From: Streptococcus australis ATCC 700641
Lineage (GTDB): Bacteria > Bacillota > Bacilli > Lactobacillales > Streptococcaceae
NCBI RefSeq assembly: GCF_000186465.1
Contig: NZ_GL636091.1
Coordinates: 424,970 to 488,969, forward strand
Direction: 5' to 3'
Length of the DNA: 64,000 nucleotides
The position numbers were made by a program, and so were the translations under genes. The notes below the pieces were generated by a model, which was not told where the DNA came from, made no database searches, and worked only from the letters and a program-made list of their open reading frames with translations. Below are positions 36,247-46,035 of the stretch, piece by piece. Numbering within the stretch: the first letter of the stretch is position 1; the number at the start of each line of letters is the position of its first letter.

Positions 36247-37503
36247 TTACTTGCCACCGAATTTTTGTTCGATAGTTTCTTTGATCAATTTAACAGCATC
36301 GTCAGCAGCATCTTTAGCAGATTTCTTACCACTTACAGCGTCGAAGAGCATAGTTGCAGCTGGGTCCCAAACAGTACTCATTTCAGAGATGTTTGGCATT
36401 GGTTGTGCATTTTCAAACTGTTTAACAACGGCAGCAGTCAACTCATCGTTTTTACCAACAGCGTATTCACGAGCTTCTGTGTTAGCTGGCACTTCGTTAG
36501 TCTTATCGTATAAGGCTTTTTGTTGATCAGTTGAAGTCAAGAAGTCTACGAATTTTTGAGCTGCTTCAGGGTGGTTAGCACCTGCAGGGATAACCCAAGC
36601 TTTACCACCACCGAAGGCAGAGTAAGCTTTTCCGTTTGGAAGAGTAGGGATTGTTGCTACACCGTAGTTTACTTTTGCTTCTTTCAATGAAGCAGCTTTC
36701 CATGGACCATCGATGATGGCAGCTGTCTTACCTGATTGGAATTGAGTTTGGATGAAGTTTGCAGCACTTTTAGTGTCTTGCAATCCTTTAGGCCATTTAG
36801 CGTACCAAGTTTTTGCGTATTCAATACCGTCAATTGCACCTTGGTTGTTCAAACCAACGTCTTTTGGATCTGTACCATCTTTACCGAAGACATAGCCACC
36901 GTTACCTGAAAGGAGTCCATATGCATAGTAGAAGTTTGTCCAGTCAGCAAGGAAGGCAGTGTTTTTACCAGCTTCATCAGCGAAGTCATACTTGCTGTCT
37001 TTTGCTAATTCTTCAAGTTCGCCAAATGTTTTTGGAGCTTCTTGCATGAGGTCTTTGTTGTAGTAAAGAACCAATGTTTCGATAACTGCTGGTGCACCGT
37101 ATACTTTACCGCCGTTTGTTACAAGTGATTCAGTTGTTTTGTCAGTCTTGCTGTCTTTGTTCAATGTCACTTCAGCCAATTGACCGTCGTTACCAAGACC
37201 ACCTACGCGGTCGTATGGTGCCATCATAACGTCTGGCGCTTTACCTGATTGGTTGTCAAGAGACAATTTGTCCAATCCACCAAGAGCGTCACCTGTCTTG
37301 ATAGTTACTTTTGTTCCACTTTCTTTTTCAAAAGCTTTCGCAGCTTCTTCCATGTAAGCTTTGTAACCATTGTCAACGTATACTGTCAACTCGTTTTCAG
37401 AAGCAGAAGTGTCGTCTTTTTTGCCTCCACAAGCTACCAAAAGAAGTGATGCGAATCCAACTGTACCAAGTACAGCAGCGCTTCGAAGAATTGTGCGTTT
37501 CAT
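36247..37503 (-). CDS. malX: Maltodextrin-binding lipoprotein MalX
   Basis: Solute-binding lipoprotein of 418 residues. The signal peptide ends in the lipobox LLVACGG (cysteine about residue 25), followed by a family 1 extracellular binding fold (ELTVYVDNGYKAYMEEAAKAFEKE-type N-terminus, GGKAWVIPAGANHPEAAQKF). It captures maltodextrins at the surface for MalC-MalD. Codon use is strongly biased, fitting high expression. AGGAGGA precedes the ATG. Its promoter lies in the operator-rich region shared with malQ. Confidence 0.95.
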   Translation of the reverse strand: MKRTILRSAAVLGTVGFASLLLVACGGKKDDTSASENELTVYVDNGYKAYMEEAAKAFEKESGTKVTIKTGDALGGLDKLSLDNQSGKAPDVMMAPYDRVGGLGNDGQLAEVTLNKDSKTDKTTESLVTNGGKVYGAPAVIETLVLYYNKDLMQEAPKTFGELEELAKDSKYDFADEAGKNTAFLADWTNFYYAYGLLSGNGGYVFGKDGTDPKDVGLNNQGAIDGIEYAKTWYAKWPKGLQDTKSAANFIQTQFQSGKTAAIIDGPWKAASLKEAKVNYGVATIPTLPNGKAYSAFGGGKAWVIPAGANHPEAAQKFVDFLTSTDQQKALYDKTNEVPANTEAREYAVGKNDELTAAVVKQFENAQPMPNISEMSTVWDPAATMLFDAVSGKKSAKDAADDAVKLIKETIEQKFGGK

Positions 37504-37543
37504 GATTTATTCCTCCTAAAGAATAAAAATAAGATTATTAGTT

Positions 37544-37609
37544 GAAAACGTTTTAGACAAACGTTTTCCTTAACACGAATAGTATATCACAGGGAGAAAA
37601 CGTTTGCAA
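37544..37609 (-). promoter_or_regulatory. malX promoter with three MalR/CRE-type operators
   Basis: On the minus strand TTGCAA (37604-37609), 17 bp, TATACT (37581-37586). A palindrome centred on CG at 37601/37602 (AGAAAACGTTTGC) touches the -35 element; two more (37544-37555 and 37557-37568, AAAACGTTTT-type, centres 13 bp apart) lie just downstream of the start of transcription. LacI-family MalR and CcpA both bind such sites and cannot be told apart here. Confidence 0.85.
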
Positions 37610-37769
37610 GCCCTTTGTGCAAAAATTTTTAGAATTTTTCATCTTCTAATTTTTAAAATTTTTTTATCTTCTATTATATACACACAAATAGTTGACAAGG
37701 AGATAAGAAAGGGATAAACTAGGCATGGGGTGAACCTGCAGAAAAAATCATAAAAGTTTAGGAAACCTC

Positions 37770-37822
37770 TTGCATAAACTGCAGGAATACTTTATAATGG
37801 ACACGTACGCAAACGTTTTCCT
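37770..37822 (+). promoter_or_regulatory. malQ-malP promoter with operator
   Basis: TTGCAT (37770-37775), 17 bp, TATAAT (37793-37798). An operator CGCAAACGTTTTCC (37809-37822) lies just after the start of transcription, so bound MalR or CcpA would block initiation or clearance. Confidence 0.88.
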
Positions 37823-37999
37823 TGGACGTTGCATAAAGATGACCTAGGGTCATTTATAAATAGGTTAAATTCAGTTCTATGTCTGATGGCTGGGCTTCTT
37901 CTATTCTTTCTGAGAGTCGGAGTTGGATCAGAAACAGTGTAGAAGGTTCGTCTATTTTTCTTTGAAACAAAAAATATTAAACTAAAGGTGGTACCCTCA
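37823..37999 (+). promoter_or_regulatory. Long structured malQ leader
   Basis: Nearly 180 untranslated bases between operator and start. A small hairpin ATGACC-tag-GGTCAT lies near 37839-37853. A larger two-step hairpin pairs CTTCTA (37898-37903) with TAGAAG (37940-37945) and TTTCTGA (37907-37913) with TCAGAAA (37928-37934). No terminator-like T run follows. A 28-codon ORF starting at 37879 overlaps the large hairpin but lacks a good ribosome binding site. Confidence 0.6.
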
Positions 38000-39532
38000 A
38001 TGAAAAAACGCCAAAGTGGTGTCTTGATGCACATTTCATCCTTGCCTGGGAAGTATGGAATCGGTTCGTTTGGTCAAGCGGCCTACGATTTTGTGGATTT
38101 CCTGGTTCGGACCAAGCAACGGTATTGGCAAATTTTGCCTCTCGGAACAACCAGTTATGGAGATTCTCCATATCAATCTTTCTCAGCTTTTGCAGGCAAC
38201 ACCCACTTTATTGACTTCGATCTCTTGATCGATCAAGGGCTCTTGGATGCATCCGATGTCGAAGGTGTTGATTTTGGTCAAGACCCAACAGAAGTAGACT
38301 ATGCGAAGATCTTCGAACAACGTCGTCCTCTTCTAGAAAAAGCGGTTAAAGCTTTTATTGAAAACGGTGATTGGGATGACTTCAGCCGTTTTGCTGAAGA
38401 AAATGCAGCTTGGTTGGAATTATTTGCTGAATACATGGCTATTAAAGAGCACTTTGAATTAAAAGCATGGACAGAATGGCCAGACGCTGCGATTCGTGCA
38501 CGCCAACCAGAAGCCCTTACTTCATATCGCGCTCAATTGGAAGACAAATTGACTTACCATCGAGTAACACAGTATTTCTTCTTCAAACAATGGTTGAAAT
38601 TGAAAGCATACGCTAACGACAACCATATTGAGATCGTAGGTGATATGCCAATCTACGTAGCGGAAGATTCAAGCGATATGTGGGCAAATCCTCATCTCTT
38701 TAAAACAGATGAAAATGGAAAAGCAACCTGCATCGCAGGATGCCCACCAGATGAGTTCTCAGCAACTGGTCAGCTTTGGGGCAACCCAATCTATGACTGG
38801 GAAGCAATGGACAAAGATGGTTACAAATGGTGGATTGAACGCTTGCGTGAGAGCTTCAAGATCTACGACATCGTGCGGATTGACCACTTCCGTGGCTTCG
38901 AGTCTTACTGGGAAATCCCAGCTGGTTCTGATACAGCAGCACCAGGTAAATGGGTTAAAGGTCCTGGCTACAAACTCTTTGCCGCAGTGAAAGAAGAACT
39001 TGGTGATTTGAACATCATCGCAGAAGACCTTGGCTTCATGACTGACGAAGTCATTGAGCTTCGTGAGCGCACAGGCTTCCCAGGCATGAAGATCCTTCAA
39101 TTTGCCTTCAATCCTGACGATGAAAGTATCGACAGCCCTCACTTGGCACCAAACAACTCAGTTATGTATACAGGAACACACGATAATAACACTGTTCTTG
39201 GGTGGTATCGCAATGAAATTGACGATCCAACTCGTGAGTACCTTGCTCGTTACACCAACCGTAAAGAATACGAATCTGTTCCACATGCGATGCTTCGTAC
39301 CGTCTTTGCTTCAGTCAGCTTTATGGCCATCGCTACCATGCAAGATTTGTTAGAGTTGGATGGCTCAGCTCGTATGAACTTCCCATCTACCCTTGGTGGC
39401 AACTGGGCATGGCGGATGACAGCGGATCAATTGACTCCTGCTGTCGAGCAAGAATTGCTTGATTTCACAACCATCTATCGTCGTGAAAATACTGACTTGG
39501 TGAAAGAAGAAGCGAAAAAAGCAGAAAAATAA
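38000..39532 (+). CDS. malQ: 4-alpha-glucanotransferase MalQ (MalM, amylomaltase)
   Basis: A GH77 disproportionating enzyme: it transfers glucan chains between maltodextrins, releasing glucose and making longer chains for MalP. The 510-residue protein has SGVLMHISSLPGKYGIG at the N-terminus, PYQSFSAFAGN, the nucleophile segment VRIDHFRGFESYWEIP (about 300), AEDLGFMTDEV and TGTHDNNTVLGW. The ATG at 38000 follows AAAGGTGG; a GTG at 37988 in frame overlaps that site and is unlikely. malP follows after 42 bases. Confidence 0.96.
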   Translation: MKKRQSGVLMHISSLPGKYGIGSFGQAAYDFVDFLVRTKQRYWQILPLGTTSYGDSPYQSFSAFAGNTHFIDFDLLIDQGLLDASDVEGVDFGQDPTEVDYAKIFEQRRPLLEKAVKAFIENGDWDDFSRFAEENAAWLELFAEYMAIKEHFELKAWTEWPDAAIRARQPEALTSYRAQLEDKLTYHRVTQYFFFKQWLKLKAYANDNHIEIVGDMPIYVAEDSSDMWANPHLFKTDENGKATCIAGCPPDEFSATGQLWGNPIYDWEAMDKDGYKWWIERLRESFKIYDIVRIDHFRGFESYWEIPAGSDTAAPGKWVKGPGYKLFAAVKEELGDLNIIAEDLGFMTDEVIELRERTGFPGMKILQFAFNPDDESIDSPHLAPNNSVMYTGTHDNNTVLGWYRNEIDDPTREYLARYTNRKEYESVPHAMLRTVFASVSFMAIATMQDLLELDGSARMNFPSTLGGNWAWRMTADQLTPAVEQELLDFTTIYRRENTDLVKEEAKKAEK

Positions 39533-39574
39533 TCTTTCCCCCTATTTAATCAAAACACAAGGAGACACTTAACC

Positions 39575-41833
39575 ATGGAATCATTACAAAAATATGTGAT
39601 TGATCATTATCAAAAAACAATTGCAGAATGTTCAAACGAAGAATTGTACATTGCTTTGCTTAATTACACCAAGCAAGCAAGTGCCCAAAAGAAATTAAAT
39701 ACTGGTAAGAAAAAAGTTTACTATATCTCAGCTGAGTTCTTGATTGGTAAACTCTTGTCAAACAACTTGATCAACTTGGGTCTGTACGATGATGTCAAAA
39801 AAGAATTGGCTGATGCTGGCAAAGACTTGATCGAAGTTGAAGAAGTGGAATTGGAACCATCACTTGGTAACGGTGGTTTGGGACGCTTGGCAGCCTGCTT
39901 TATCGACTCTATCTCAAGCCTTGGTTTGACAGGGGATGGGGTTGGTTTGAACTACCACTTTGGTTTGTTCCAACAAGTTCTTAAAAACAACCAACAAGAA
40001 ACGATTCCAAATGCGTGGTTGACTGACCAAAGCTGGCTCGTTCGTTCAAGCCGTAGCTACCAAGTGCCATTTGCACACTTTACATTGACTTCTACGCTTT
40101 ATGATATCGATGTACCTGGTTACAAGATCGAAACCAAGAACCGCTTGCGCTTGTTTGACTTGGATTCAGTTGATTCATCCATCATTGAAGATGGTATCAA
40201 CTTTGACAAGACAGATATCGCTCGCAACTTGACTCTTTTCCTTTACCCAGATGATAGTAACCGTCAAGGGGAATTGCTCCGTATTTTCCAACAATACTTC
40301 ATGGTTTCAAACGGTGCACAATTGATCCTCGACGAAGCGATCGAAAAAGGAAGCAACTTGCATGACCTTGCTGACTACGCAGTTGTACAAATCAATGATA
40401 CTCACCCATCTATGGTCATTCCTGAGTTGATCCGTCTCTTGACTGAACGCGGTATCGAAATGGATGAAGCTATCTCTATCGTTCGTAGCATGACCGCTTA
40501 CACTAACCACACAATCCTTGCAGAAGCCCTTGAAAAATGGCCACTTGAATTCTTGCAAGAAGTGGTTCCTCACTTGGTACCAATCATTGAAGAATTGGAC
40601 CGTCGTGTTCGTGCTGAACACAAAGATCCAGCTGTTCAAATCATTGATGAACACGATCGTGTCCACATGGCCCACATGGATATCCACTATGGATACAGTG
40701 TAAACGGGGTTGCAGCTCTTCACACTGAAATCTTGAAGAACTCAGAGTTGAAGGCCTTCTACGACCTTTACCCAGAAAAATTCAACAACAAAACAAACGG
40801 AATTACCTTCCGTCGTTGGCTTATGCATGCCAACCCAAGCTTGTCTCACTACTTGGATGAGATCCTTGGACGTGACTGGCACCATGATGCTTCTAAGTTG
40901 GAAGACCTTCTCTCATACGAAGATAAAGCTGCTGTCAAAGAAAAATTGGAAAACATCAAAGCCCACAACAAACGTAAATTGGCTCGTCACTTGAAAGATC
41001 ACCAAGGTGTGGAAATCAATCCAAATTCTATCTTTGATATCCAAATCAAACGTCTTCACGAGTACAAACGTCAACAAATGAACGCTTTGTATGTCATCCA
41101 CAAATACTTGGACATCAAGGCTGGTAATATCCCTGCTCGTCCAATCACAGTCTTCTTTGGTGGTAAAGCAGCTCCTGCCTACACCATCGCTCAAGATATC
41201 ATCCACTTGATCCTTTGCTTGTCAGAAGTCATTGCAAACGACCCAGCAGTAGCTCCACACTTGCAAGTAGTGATGGTTGAAAACTACAACGTGACTGCAG
41301 CAAGCTTCTTGATCCCAGCATGTGATATCTCAGAACAAATCTCATTGGCTTCTAAAGAAGCTTCAGGTACTGGTAACATGAAATTCATGTTGAACGGCGC
41401 TTTGACGCTTGGTACGATGGACGGAGCTAACGTGGAAATCGCTGAGTTGGTTGGAGACGAAAACATCTATATCTTCGGTGAAGATTCAGAAACTGTTATC
41501 GACCTTTACGCAAAATCAGCATACAAATCAAGCGAATTCTACGCTCGTGAAGCGATCAAACCATTGGTTGACTTTATCATCAGCGACGCTGTTCTTGCAG
41601 TTGGTAACCAAGAACGTTTGTCTCGTCTTCACAATGAGTTGATCAACAAAGACTGGTTCATGACCCTTCTTGACTTGGAAGACTACATCAAAGTCAAAGA
41701 GCAAATGTTGGCTGACTACGAAGACCGTGACGCATGGTTGGATAAAGTCATCGTCAACATTGCCAAAGCAGGATTCTTCTCATCTGACCGTACCATCGCT
41801 CAGTACAACGAAGATATCTGGCACTTGAACTAA
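39575..41833 (+). CDS. malP: Maltodextrin/glycogen phosphorylase MalP
   Basis: A GT35 phosphorylase of 752 residues that releases glucose-1-phosphate from alpha-1,4-glucans. Marks of the family are [14 protein letters not shown] near residue 105, [16 protein letters not shown], and the PLP-binding lysine in [20 protein letters not shown] (about 600). With MalQ it converts imported maltodextrin to glucose and glucose-1-phosphate. AAGGAG precedes the ATG. Codon use is strongly biased (AAC, TTG, CGT, GGT), fitting a highly expressed sugar-induced enzyme. A terminator candidate follows. Confidence 0.96.
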   Translation: MESLQKYVIDHYQKTIAECSNEELYIALLNYTKQASAQKKLNTGKKKVYYISAEFLIGKLLSNNLINLGLYDDVKKELADAGKDLIEVEEVELEPSLGNGGLGRLAACFIDSISSLGLTGDGVGLNYHFGLFQQVLKNNQQETIPNAWLTDQSWLVRSSRSYQVPFAHFTLTSTLYDIDVPGYKIETKNRLRLFDLDSVDSSIIEDGINFDKTDIARNLTLFLYPDDSNRQGELLRIFQQYFMVSNGAQLILDEAIEKGSNLHDLADYAVVQINDTHPSMVIPELIRLLTERGIEMDEAISIVRSMTAYTNHTILAEALEKWPLEFLQEVVPHLVPIIEELDRRVRAEHKDPAVQIIDEHDRVHMAHMDIHYGYSVNGVAALHTEILKNSELKAFYDLYPEKFNNKTNGITFRRWLMHANPSLSHYLDEILGRDWHHDASKLEDLLSYEDKAAVKEKLENIKAHNKRKLARHLKDHQGVEINPNSIFDIQIKRLHEYKRQQMNALYVIHKYLDIKAGNIPARPITVFFGGKAAPAYTIAQDIIHLILCLSEVIANDPAVAPHLQVVMVENYNVTAASFLIPACDISEQISLASKEASGTGNMKFMLNGALTLGTMDGANVEIAELVGDENIYIFGEDSETVIDLYAKSAYKSSEFYAREAIKPLVDFIISDAVLAVGNQERLSRLHNELINKDWFMTLLDLEDYIKVKEQMLADYEDRDAWLDKVIVNIAKAGFFSSDRTIAQYNEDIWHLN

Positions 41834-41871
41834 TTTGTTTTCGACATTCTAGAAGCAATATACTTAGAAAG

Positions 41872-41916
41872 AAGAGCTCCTTTTGAATCATATCCTGATT
41901 TAGAGGGAGCTTTTTT
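41872..41916 (+). terminator. Probable terminator after malP
   Basis: AGCTCC (41875-41880) can pair with GGAGCT (41906-41911) across a 25-base loop, followed by a T run. The loop is long, so strength is uncertain. Confidence 0.6.
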
Positions 41917-41944
41917 AGAACAGGATCGCTGGGAAAATCTAAAC

Positions 41945-41973
41945 TTGCGCTTCCCTAAGGTTCACGTTATAAT
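41945..41973 (+). promoter_or_regulatory. Promoter of the 42007 membrane protein gene
   Basis: TTGCGC (41945-41950), 17 bp, TATAAT (41968-41973). Confidence 0.8.
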
Positions 41974-42006
41974 AAATACTATGGATATTAGAAACGAGGA
42001 AATACA

Positions 42007-42519
42007 ATGAAGAAAAATCCAATTTATATGTATGTCTTGCTAGCTCTATCAGCGATGGGAACTCTATTAACTGCTCAGTCCTTCTTTGGATTGGCTAAAG
42101 TGGAGCTCACAGATGAAATGGCAGCTTCTTTGAACTTAACCACTGCTCTTGAACGGGAAGAATACAAAGCCTTCCTTGAGAAATTAATCGTAGCCTTACG
42201 CGGACCGATTGCTTGGTTGTTGCTATCTCTTTTGATTGGGGGCTTGATTGCAGTTGCCTATTTCTTCCTGTCTAAAAAGGATATTGTTAAGGCGACCTAT
42301 GCCTATATGGGACAGATTGGTGCCTTTGTCTTAATGAGCTTGCATAATTTCTTGTCTTATCGTTCTTCTATGTCTGTGATCACGTCAGACAAATTGCGGA
42401 CCTTGTTACAGGCTTCTAGCTTATATGCACTTGTCTTGAGTGTGGTTGTAGCCCTTGTTTACTTGGGAATCCTCCTCTACAAATTGAAAAATAGACCAGC
42501 TAGCGACCTTCAAGCTTAG
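42007..42519 (+). CDS. Four-helix membrane protein of unknown function
   Basis: A 170-residue protein with four hydrophobic segments (about 7-27, 67-92, 100-118, 137-160) and an extracytoplasmic loop after the first helix (VELTDEMAASLNLTTALERE). I do not recognise a family. It has its own promoter and an upstream AACGAGGA ribosome binding site. nrdI follows after about 67 bases that hold a weak CTCCTC...GAGGAG inverted repeat. Confidence 0.7.
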   Translation: MKKNPIYMYVLLALSAMGTLLTAQSFFGLAKVELTDEMAASLNLTTALEREEYKAFLEKLIVALRGPIAWLLLSLLIGGLIAVAYFFLSKKDIVKATYAYMGQIGAFVLMSLHNFLSYRSSMSVITSDKLRTLLQASSLYALVLSVVVALVYLGILLYKLKNRPASDLQA

Positions 42520-42586
42520 ATCATAGCATTAAAAAACTCCTCAAGTCTGGAACAAAGAAGAGGAGCTGGTCTGATTGGAGAAGAAA

Positions 42587-43042
42587 ATGAAAGTATGTTT
42601 TGTCTATATCAGTTTAAGTGGCAATACTGAAAGTTTTGTTCGTCGCCTCAGTGATTATCTATGGGAGCAGTACCCTGACTTGGTCATTGAAAAAATCCAT
42701 GTCAAAGACCTAGTCAAAGAAGGGAAGCCCTTCTTTGAAGTTGATACACCCTTTATCGCCTTTTTACCGACCTACCTAGAAGGAGGAAATGGTGTTGATA
42801 ATGGAGATGTGGAAATTTTAACGACCGATGTAGCAGACTTTATTGCCTATGGAGACAATGCCACTAAATGCTTGGGAGTTGTAGGATCAGGAAATCGCAA
42901 CTTCAACAATCAATATTGCCTAACGGCCAAGCAGTACAGCCAACGCTTTGGTTTCCCTGTGCTAGCAGACTTTGAGATGAGAGGGATGCTAGGGGATATC
43001 AAAAAAGTAGCGGCCATTGTAGAAGATTTGTATCGTCTTTAA
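42587..43042 (+). CDS. nrdI: NrdI, flavodoxin-like activator of class Ib ribonucleotide reductase
   Basis: A 151-residue flavodoxin fold with the FMN phosphate loop SLSGNTESFV (about 8-17), FLPTYLEGGNGVDNGD and VVGSGNRNFNNQYC, as expected for the large streptococcal NrdI. It reduces oxygen to superoxide for assembly of the Mn cofactor in NrdF. nrdE and nrdF are not nearby, as is often the case in streptococci. The ATG at 42587 follows GGAG; the upstream TTG at 42575 overlaps that site. Confidence 0.9.
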   Translation: MKVCFVYISLSGNTESFVRRLSDYLWEQYPDLVIEKIHVKDLVKEGKPFFEVDTPFIAFLPTYLEGGNGVDNGDVEILTTDVADFIAYGDNATKCLGVVGSGNRNFNNQYCLTAKQYSQRFGFPVLADFEMRGMLGDIKKVAAIVEDLYRL

Positions 43043-43049
43043 AACAAAA

Positions 43050-43227
43050 GAGGCTGGGACAAAAGTCCTAGCCTCTCAATTGTCTTTGGATTATCGAGCA
43101 AGACGCAGTGGTTGAGTGGGCTCTACCACGCTGATTTCATCAGCTTTTACAGCCCTGCTCAACTGTGCGGAGGTGAGACGACGAAATCGAATTCTAACGA
43201 ATTACCGATTTCTGTCCCACTCTCTTA
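43050..43227 (+). repeat. Three-hairpin intergenic repeat, copy B
   Basis: Nearly identical to copy A, with an intact first hairpin (AGAGGCTGGGAC-AAAA-GTCCTAGCCTCT). It fills the convergent gap between nrdI and the minus-strand gene at 43283, so it can end both transcripts. In the middle arm, A has GAGCGGGCT/AGCCCTACTC and B has GAGTGGGCT/AGCCCTGCTC, so pairing is kept. Confidence 0.85.
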
Positions 43228-43282
43228 TTTGTTGCGGTTGAAGAGAGAGGGGTCATATTTTGTATGACTCCTCTTTTAGGGC

Positions 43283-43528
43283 TTATTTTAATTGATCTGT
43301 GATTTCTTTCGAAAGCAAGAGGCCGAGGCGATAGTCCTTATTGATGGCGTGGATGACATCGTTGATGTTTTCCGTCGTTTGGATTTGTTCCTTGATGCTT
43401 GCTTTGAAGGCTTCATCTTTTAAGAGTTGCTCTTGTAAAATCTTTTGCAGTTTTTCTCTCTCGTATTTATTGATTAAAAAGAGAATGAGCAGACTAACTA
43501 AAATAAGAATATAAACAGTTTGATTCAT
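43283..43528 (-). CDS. Small membrane-anchored coiled-coil protein, unknown
   Basis: An 81-residue protein with one N-terminal membrane helix (YILILVSLLILFLI) followed by a charged helical stretch (about 25-55) and a short C-terminal domain. I recognise no family. The ATG at 43528 was chosen because GGAG lies seven bases upstream on the minus strand; the open frame continues to 43600 without a ribosome binding site. Confidence 0.6.
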   Translation of the reverse strand: MNQTVYILILVSLLILFLINKYEREKLQKILQEQLLKDEAFKASIKEQIQTTENINDVIHAINKDYRLGLLLSKEITDQLK

Positions 43529-43610
43529 AGGGTTCTCCAAAGGATAAGATAATGAATAAAGGGAAGCGATAATCCCTAAAAATATAGGTGTATTTAGCAT
43601 GAGAAAAGGA

Positions 43611-43653
43611 GTGAGATGGAACTAAATAAGGTTTATTTAGCGATTCCTCTCAC
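43611..43653 (-). terminator. Long terminator hairpin after argS
   Basis: GTGAGA/TCTCAC, GGAA/TTCC and CTAAATAA/TTATTTAG stack into one long hairpin (43611-43653). On the minus strand it is followed by TCCTTTTCT. Confidence 0.75.
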
Positions 43654-43694
43654 CCCTACAAGAGATGGTTTCCTATCAAAAAGTAAGGAAGAAA

Positions 43695-45383
43695 TTACAT
43701 TTTCTCAGGTGCTTCAACACCCAATAGACGAAGCGCTTCTTTCAATACAACTGCTGTTGAGTAGCTAAGTGCAAGACGGCTATCGCGTTCTGGGCTTTCA
43801 TCCAAGATACGTGTGTGAGCATAGTACTTGTTGAAGGCTTGAGCCAAGTTGATGGCATATTTAGCAATCAAGGATGGATCATAGTTTTCAGCAGCACGTT
43901 TCACGACACGAGCAAAGTCTTGGAGAAGTTTGATGATTTCCCAGCTTTCTGGGTCGCTCAAGCTGTAAGTTGCATCTGCAGATGGTGTGAAGTTGGCTTT
44001 GCGAAGGATGGATTGGATACGTGCGTATGCGTATTGAACGTATGGTCCAGTTTCTCCTTCGAAGGATACCATGGCTTCAAGGTCAAAGTCATACCCGTTG
44101 CGACGGTCTGTCTTCAAGTCGTAGAACTTAACGGCACCAACACCGACTGCATGTGCCACTTCTTCCTTGTTTTCCAATTCAGGGTTCTTTTCTTCGATCT
44201 GAGCTTTGGCACGAGAGATGGCTTCTTGAAGGGTTGGTTCGAGCAGGATGATATTTCCTTTACGAGTTGACAATTTTTGGCGGTTCTTTGTCACCAAACC
44301 AAAGTCAACGTGGATCATATCGTCGCTCCAGTCAAATCCCATTTTCTTCAAAACAGCTTTCAACTGACGGAAGTGGTTGGATTGTTCTTGACCGACAGCA
44401 TAGATGTTTTTCACAAAGTTGTAAGTCCGTGCACGGTAGATAGCGGTTGCGATATCACGAGTGATATAAAGAGTGGCACCGTCTGATTTCTTAATCATAG
44501 CTGGTGGAAGGTTGACATCATCCAACTCAACGATGCTAGCTCCCTTAGACTCTTTCAATAAGCCTTTTTCTTCAAGGATTTGGACAGCTTCATCCATCTT
44601 GTCATTGTAGAAAGCTTCTCCGTTTAAGCTGTCAAATTCAACACCGAGGAGTTTGTAGATACGGTTGAATTCTACCAAGCTCTCGTCACGGAACCATTGC
44701 CACAATTCAGTTGCTTCTGGATCTCCATCTTCCAATTTCTTGAACCAGAGACGTCCTTCCTCATCCAAAGCAGGATCGTTTTCAATTTCGGCATTGATGC
44801 GGACATAGAGTTTCAACAATTCATCGATTGGATTGGCTTCGACAGCTTCCTTGCTACCCCATTTTTTATAAGCGACCATCAAGAGACCAAATTGTTTACC
44901 CCAGTCTCCCAAGTGGTTGATTTTAATGGTGTTGTAGCCCATTTTGCGGAAGATATTTGAAAGAGCATCTCCGATAACGGTTGAGCGCAAATGACCAACT
45001 GAGAAAGGTTTTGCAATATTTGGACTAGAAAGGTCGATGGTAATATTTCCTCCATGTCCTTCGTCTTGCTGACCGTAGTCTGCACCTGCTTGGATAACCG
45101 CTTTGATGACTTGATCAGAGATTTGTGATTTATCTAAGAAGAAGTTTACGTAAGGACCAGTTGCAACGACTTTTTCAAAGTGAGAGGCATCGATTTTTTC
45201 CGCAATATCAGCAGCAATCGCTTGAGGAGCTTTGCGTTCGATTTTAGCCAAAGAAAAGGCAGGAAAGGCGATATCTCCGAGGTCTGAAGATTTTGGTTGC
45301 TCTAGTAAATTTAAGATAGTTTCTTGGTCTAAGCCTTCAATGACTTTTGCCAATTCACTTGCAATAAGTTCTTTATGATTCAT
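43695..45383 (-). CDS. argS: Arginyl-tRNA synthetase
   Basis: A class I synthetase of 562 residues: N-terminal additional domain (first 100 residues), the HIGH-type motif in [20 protein letters not shown] (about 118-137), the KMSKS-like region [12 protein letters not shown] and a DALR anticodon domain near the C-terminus (YAHTRILDE). On the minus strand AAAGGAG precedes the ATG, with an extended -10 TGATAGAAT upstream. It is divergent from argR, whose product may control both through the shared 102-base region. Confidence 0.96.
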   Translation of the reverse strand: MNHKELIASELAKVIEGLDQETILNLLEQPKSSDLGDIAFPAFSLAKIERKAPQAIAADIAEKIDASHFEKVVATGPYVNFFLDKSQISDQVIKAVIQAGADYGQQDEGHGGNITIDLSSPNIAKPFSVGHLRSTVIGDALSNIFRKMGYNTIKINHLGDWGKQFGLLMVAYKKWGSKEAVEANPIDELLKLYVRINAEIENDPALDEEGRLWFKKLEDGDPEATELWQWFRDESLVEFNRIYKLLGVEFDSLNGEAFYNDKMDEAVQILEEKGLLKESKGASIVELDDVNLPPAMIKKSDGATLYITRDIATAIYRARTYNFVKNIYAVGQEQSNHFRQLKAVLKKMGFDWSDDMIHVDFGLVTKNRQKLSTRKGNIILLEPTLQEAISRAKAQIEEKNPELENKEEVAHAVGVGAVKFYDLKTDRRNGYDFDLEAMVSFEGETGPYVQYAYARIQSILRKANFTPSADATYSLSDPESWEIIKLLQDFARVVKRAAENYDPSLIAKYAINLAQAFNKYYAHTRILDESPERDSRLALSYSTAVVLKEALRLLGVEAPEKM

Positions 45384-45445
45384 AGTAGCTCCTTTGGTCT
45401 TTTGTTACTATTCTATCACAAAATTCGGCCTTTCTTCAAACTTTT

Positions 45446-45475
45446 TGGTATAATCAAAGTATAATTATTCAAAAG
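45446..45475 (+). promoter_or_regulatory. argR promoter with possible ARG box
   Basis: Extended -10 TGGTATAAT (45446-45454), followed by an AT-rich stretch containing ATAATTATTCA, which resembles an ARG box (TGAATWWWWATTCA) with one degenerate half. Autoregulation by ArgR is plausible but not proven. Confidence 0.5.
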
Positions 45476-45485
45476 TGGAGCAAAA

Positions 45486-45929
45486 ATGAAAAAAGATGAA
45501 CGTCAGCTTTTGATTCGAGAAATTATTCAAAATGAGAAGTTATCGACGCAAAAAGACATTCAAGACCGTCTAGATCAAAGAGGGGCGGGAGTGACCCAGA
45601 CAACCTTATCTAGAGATCTACGAGAAATCGGTCTGATCAAGGTAAAAGAAAAGGGTGGCCTCTATTATAAATTAGCAGACGAACCGGATCGAACAGATAT
45701 TTTTAGACTGATTGCTCAATATGCACAAGTGGTCTCTAGAGCGGAGTTCACACTGGTTGTTCGGACGGAGCTGGGAGAGGCGGCTATTTTAGCCAACGCA
45801 GTCGATGAGATTTTGGATGATCAAATCCTTGGCACCGTCGCAGGGGCCAATACCCTCTTAATTGTTTGCAAGGACCAAGAAGTAGCACAAACAGTCCAGC
45901 AGACCATTCTCCAACATTCTAGTCACTAG
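45486..45929 (+). CDS. argR: Arginine repressor ArgR/AhrC
   Basis: A 147-residue hexameric arginine-responsive regulator. The N-terminal winged helix (RQLLIREIIQNEKLSTQKDI, then GAGVTQTTLSRDLREIGLIKV, about 5-60) binds DNA. The C-terminal domain (GEAAILANAVDEI and ILGTVAGANTLLIVC) binds arginine and makes the trimer. It lies next to argS and upstream of mutS, a linkage common in streptococci. A terminator follows, so mutS is probably expressed separately. Confidence 0.94.
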   Translation: MKKDERQLLIREIIQNEKLSTQKDIQDRLDQRGAGVTQTTLSRDLREIGLIKVKEKGGLYYKLADEPDRTDIFRLIAQYAQVVSRAEFTLVVRTELGEAAILANAVDEILDDQILGTVAGANTLLIVCKDQEVAQTVQQTILQHSSH

Positions 45930-45937
45930 TCAAGGGC

Positions 45938-45974
45938 GAGGGACCAGTCCCGAAAGGGATCGGCCCTCCTTTTA
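45938..45974 (+). terminator. Intrinsic terminator after argR
   Basis: GAGGG-a-CC with GG-CCCTC and GTCCC with GGGAT stack around a GAAA tetraloop, followed by TTTT. Confidence 0.75.
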
Positions 45975-46035
45975 TGTCAGTTTAGAGTAGGAGTAAGCAC
46001 TCAGAATGAATGCAATGATATAGAAAAGGAGCGAT

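Noticed and set aside
37574..37581. CACGAATA near the malX promoter as a possible cin-box
   Set aside because: One mismatch to TACGAATA, on the plus strand where it would point away from malX and far from malQ.
37879..37965. 28-codon ORF in the malQ leader as a regulatory leader peptide
   Set aside because: No convincing ribosome binding site and no codon run suggesting attenuation; mentioned only with the leader.
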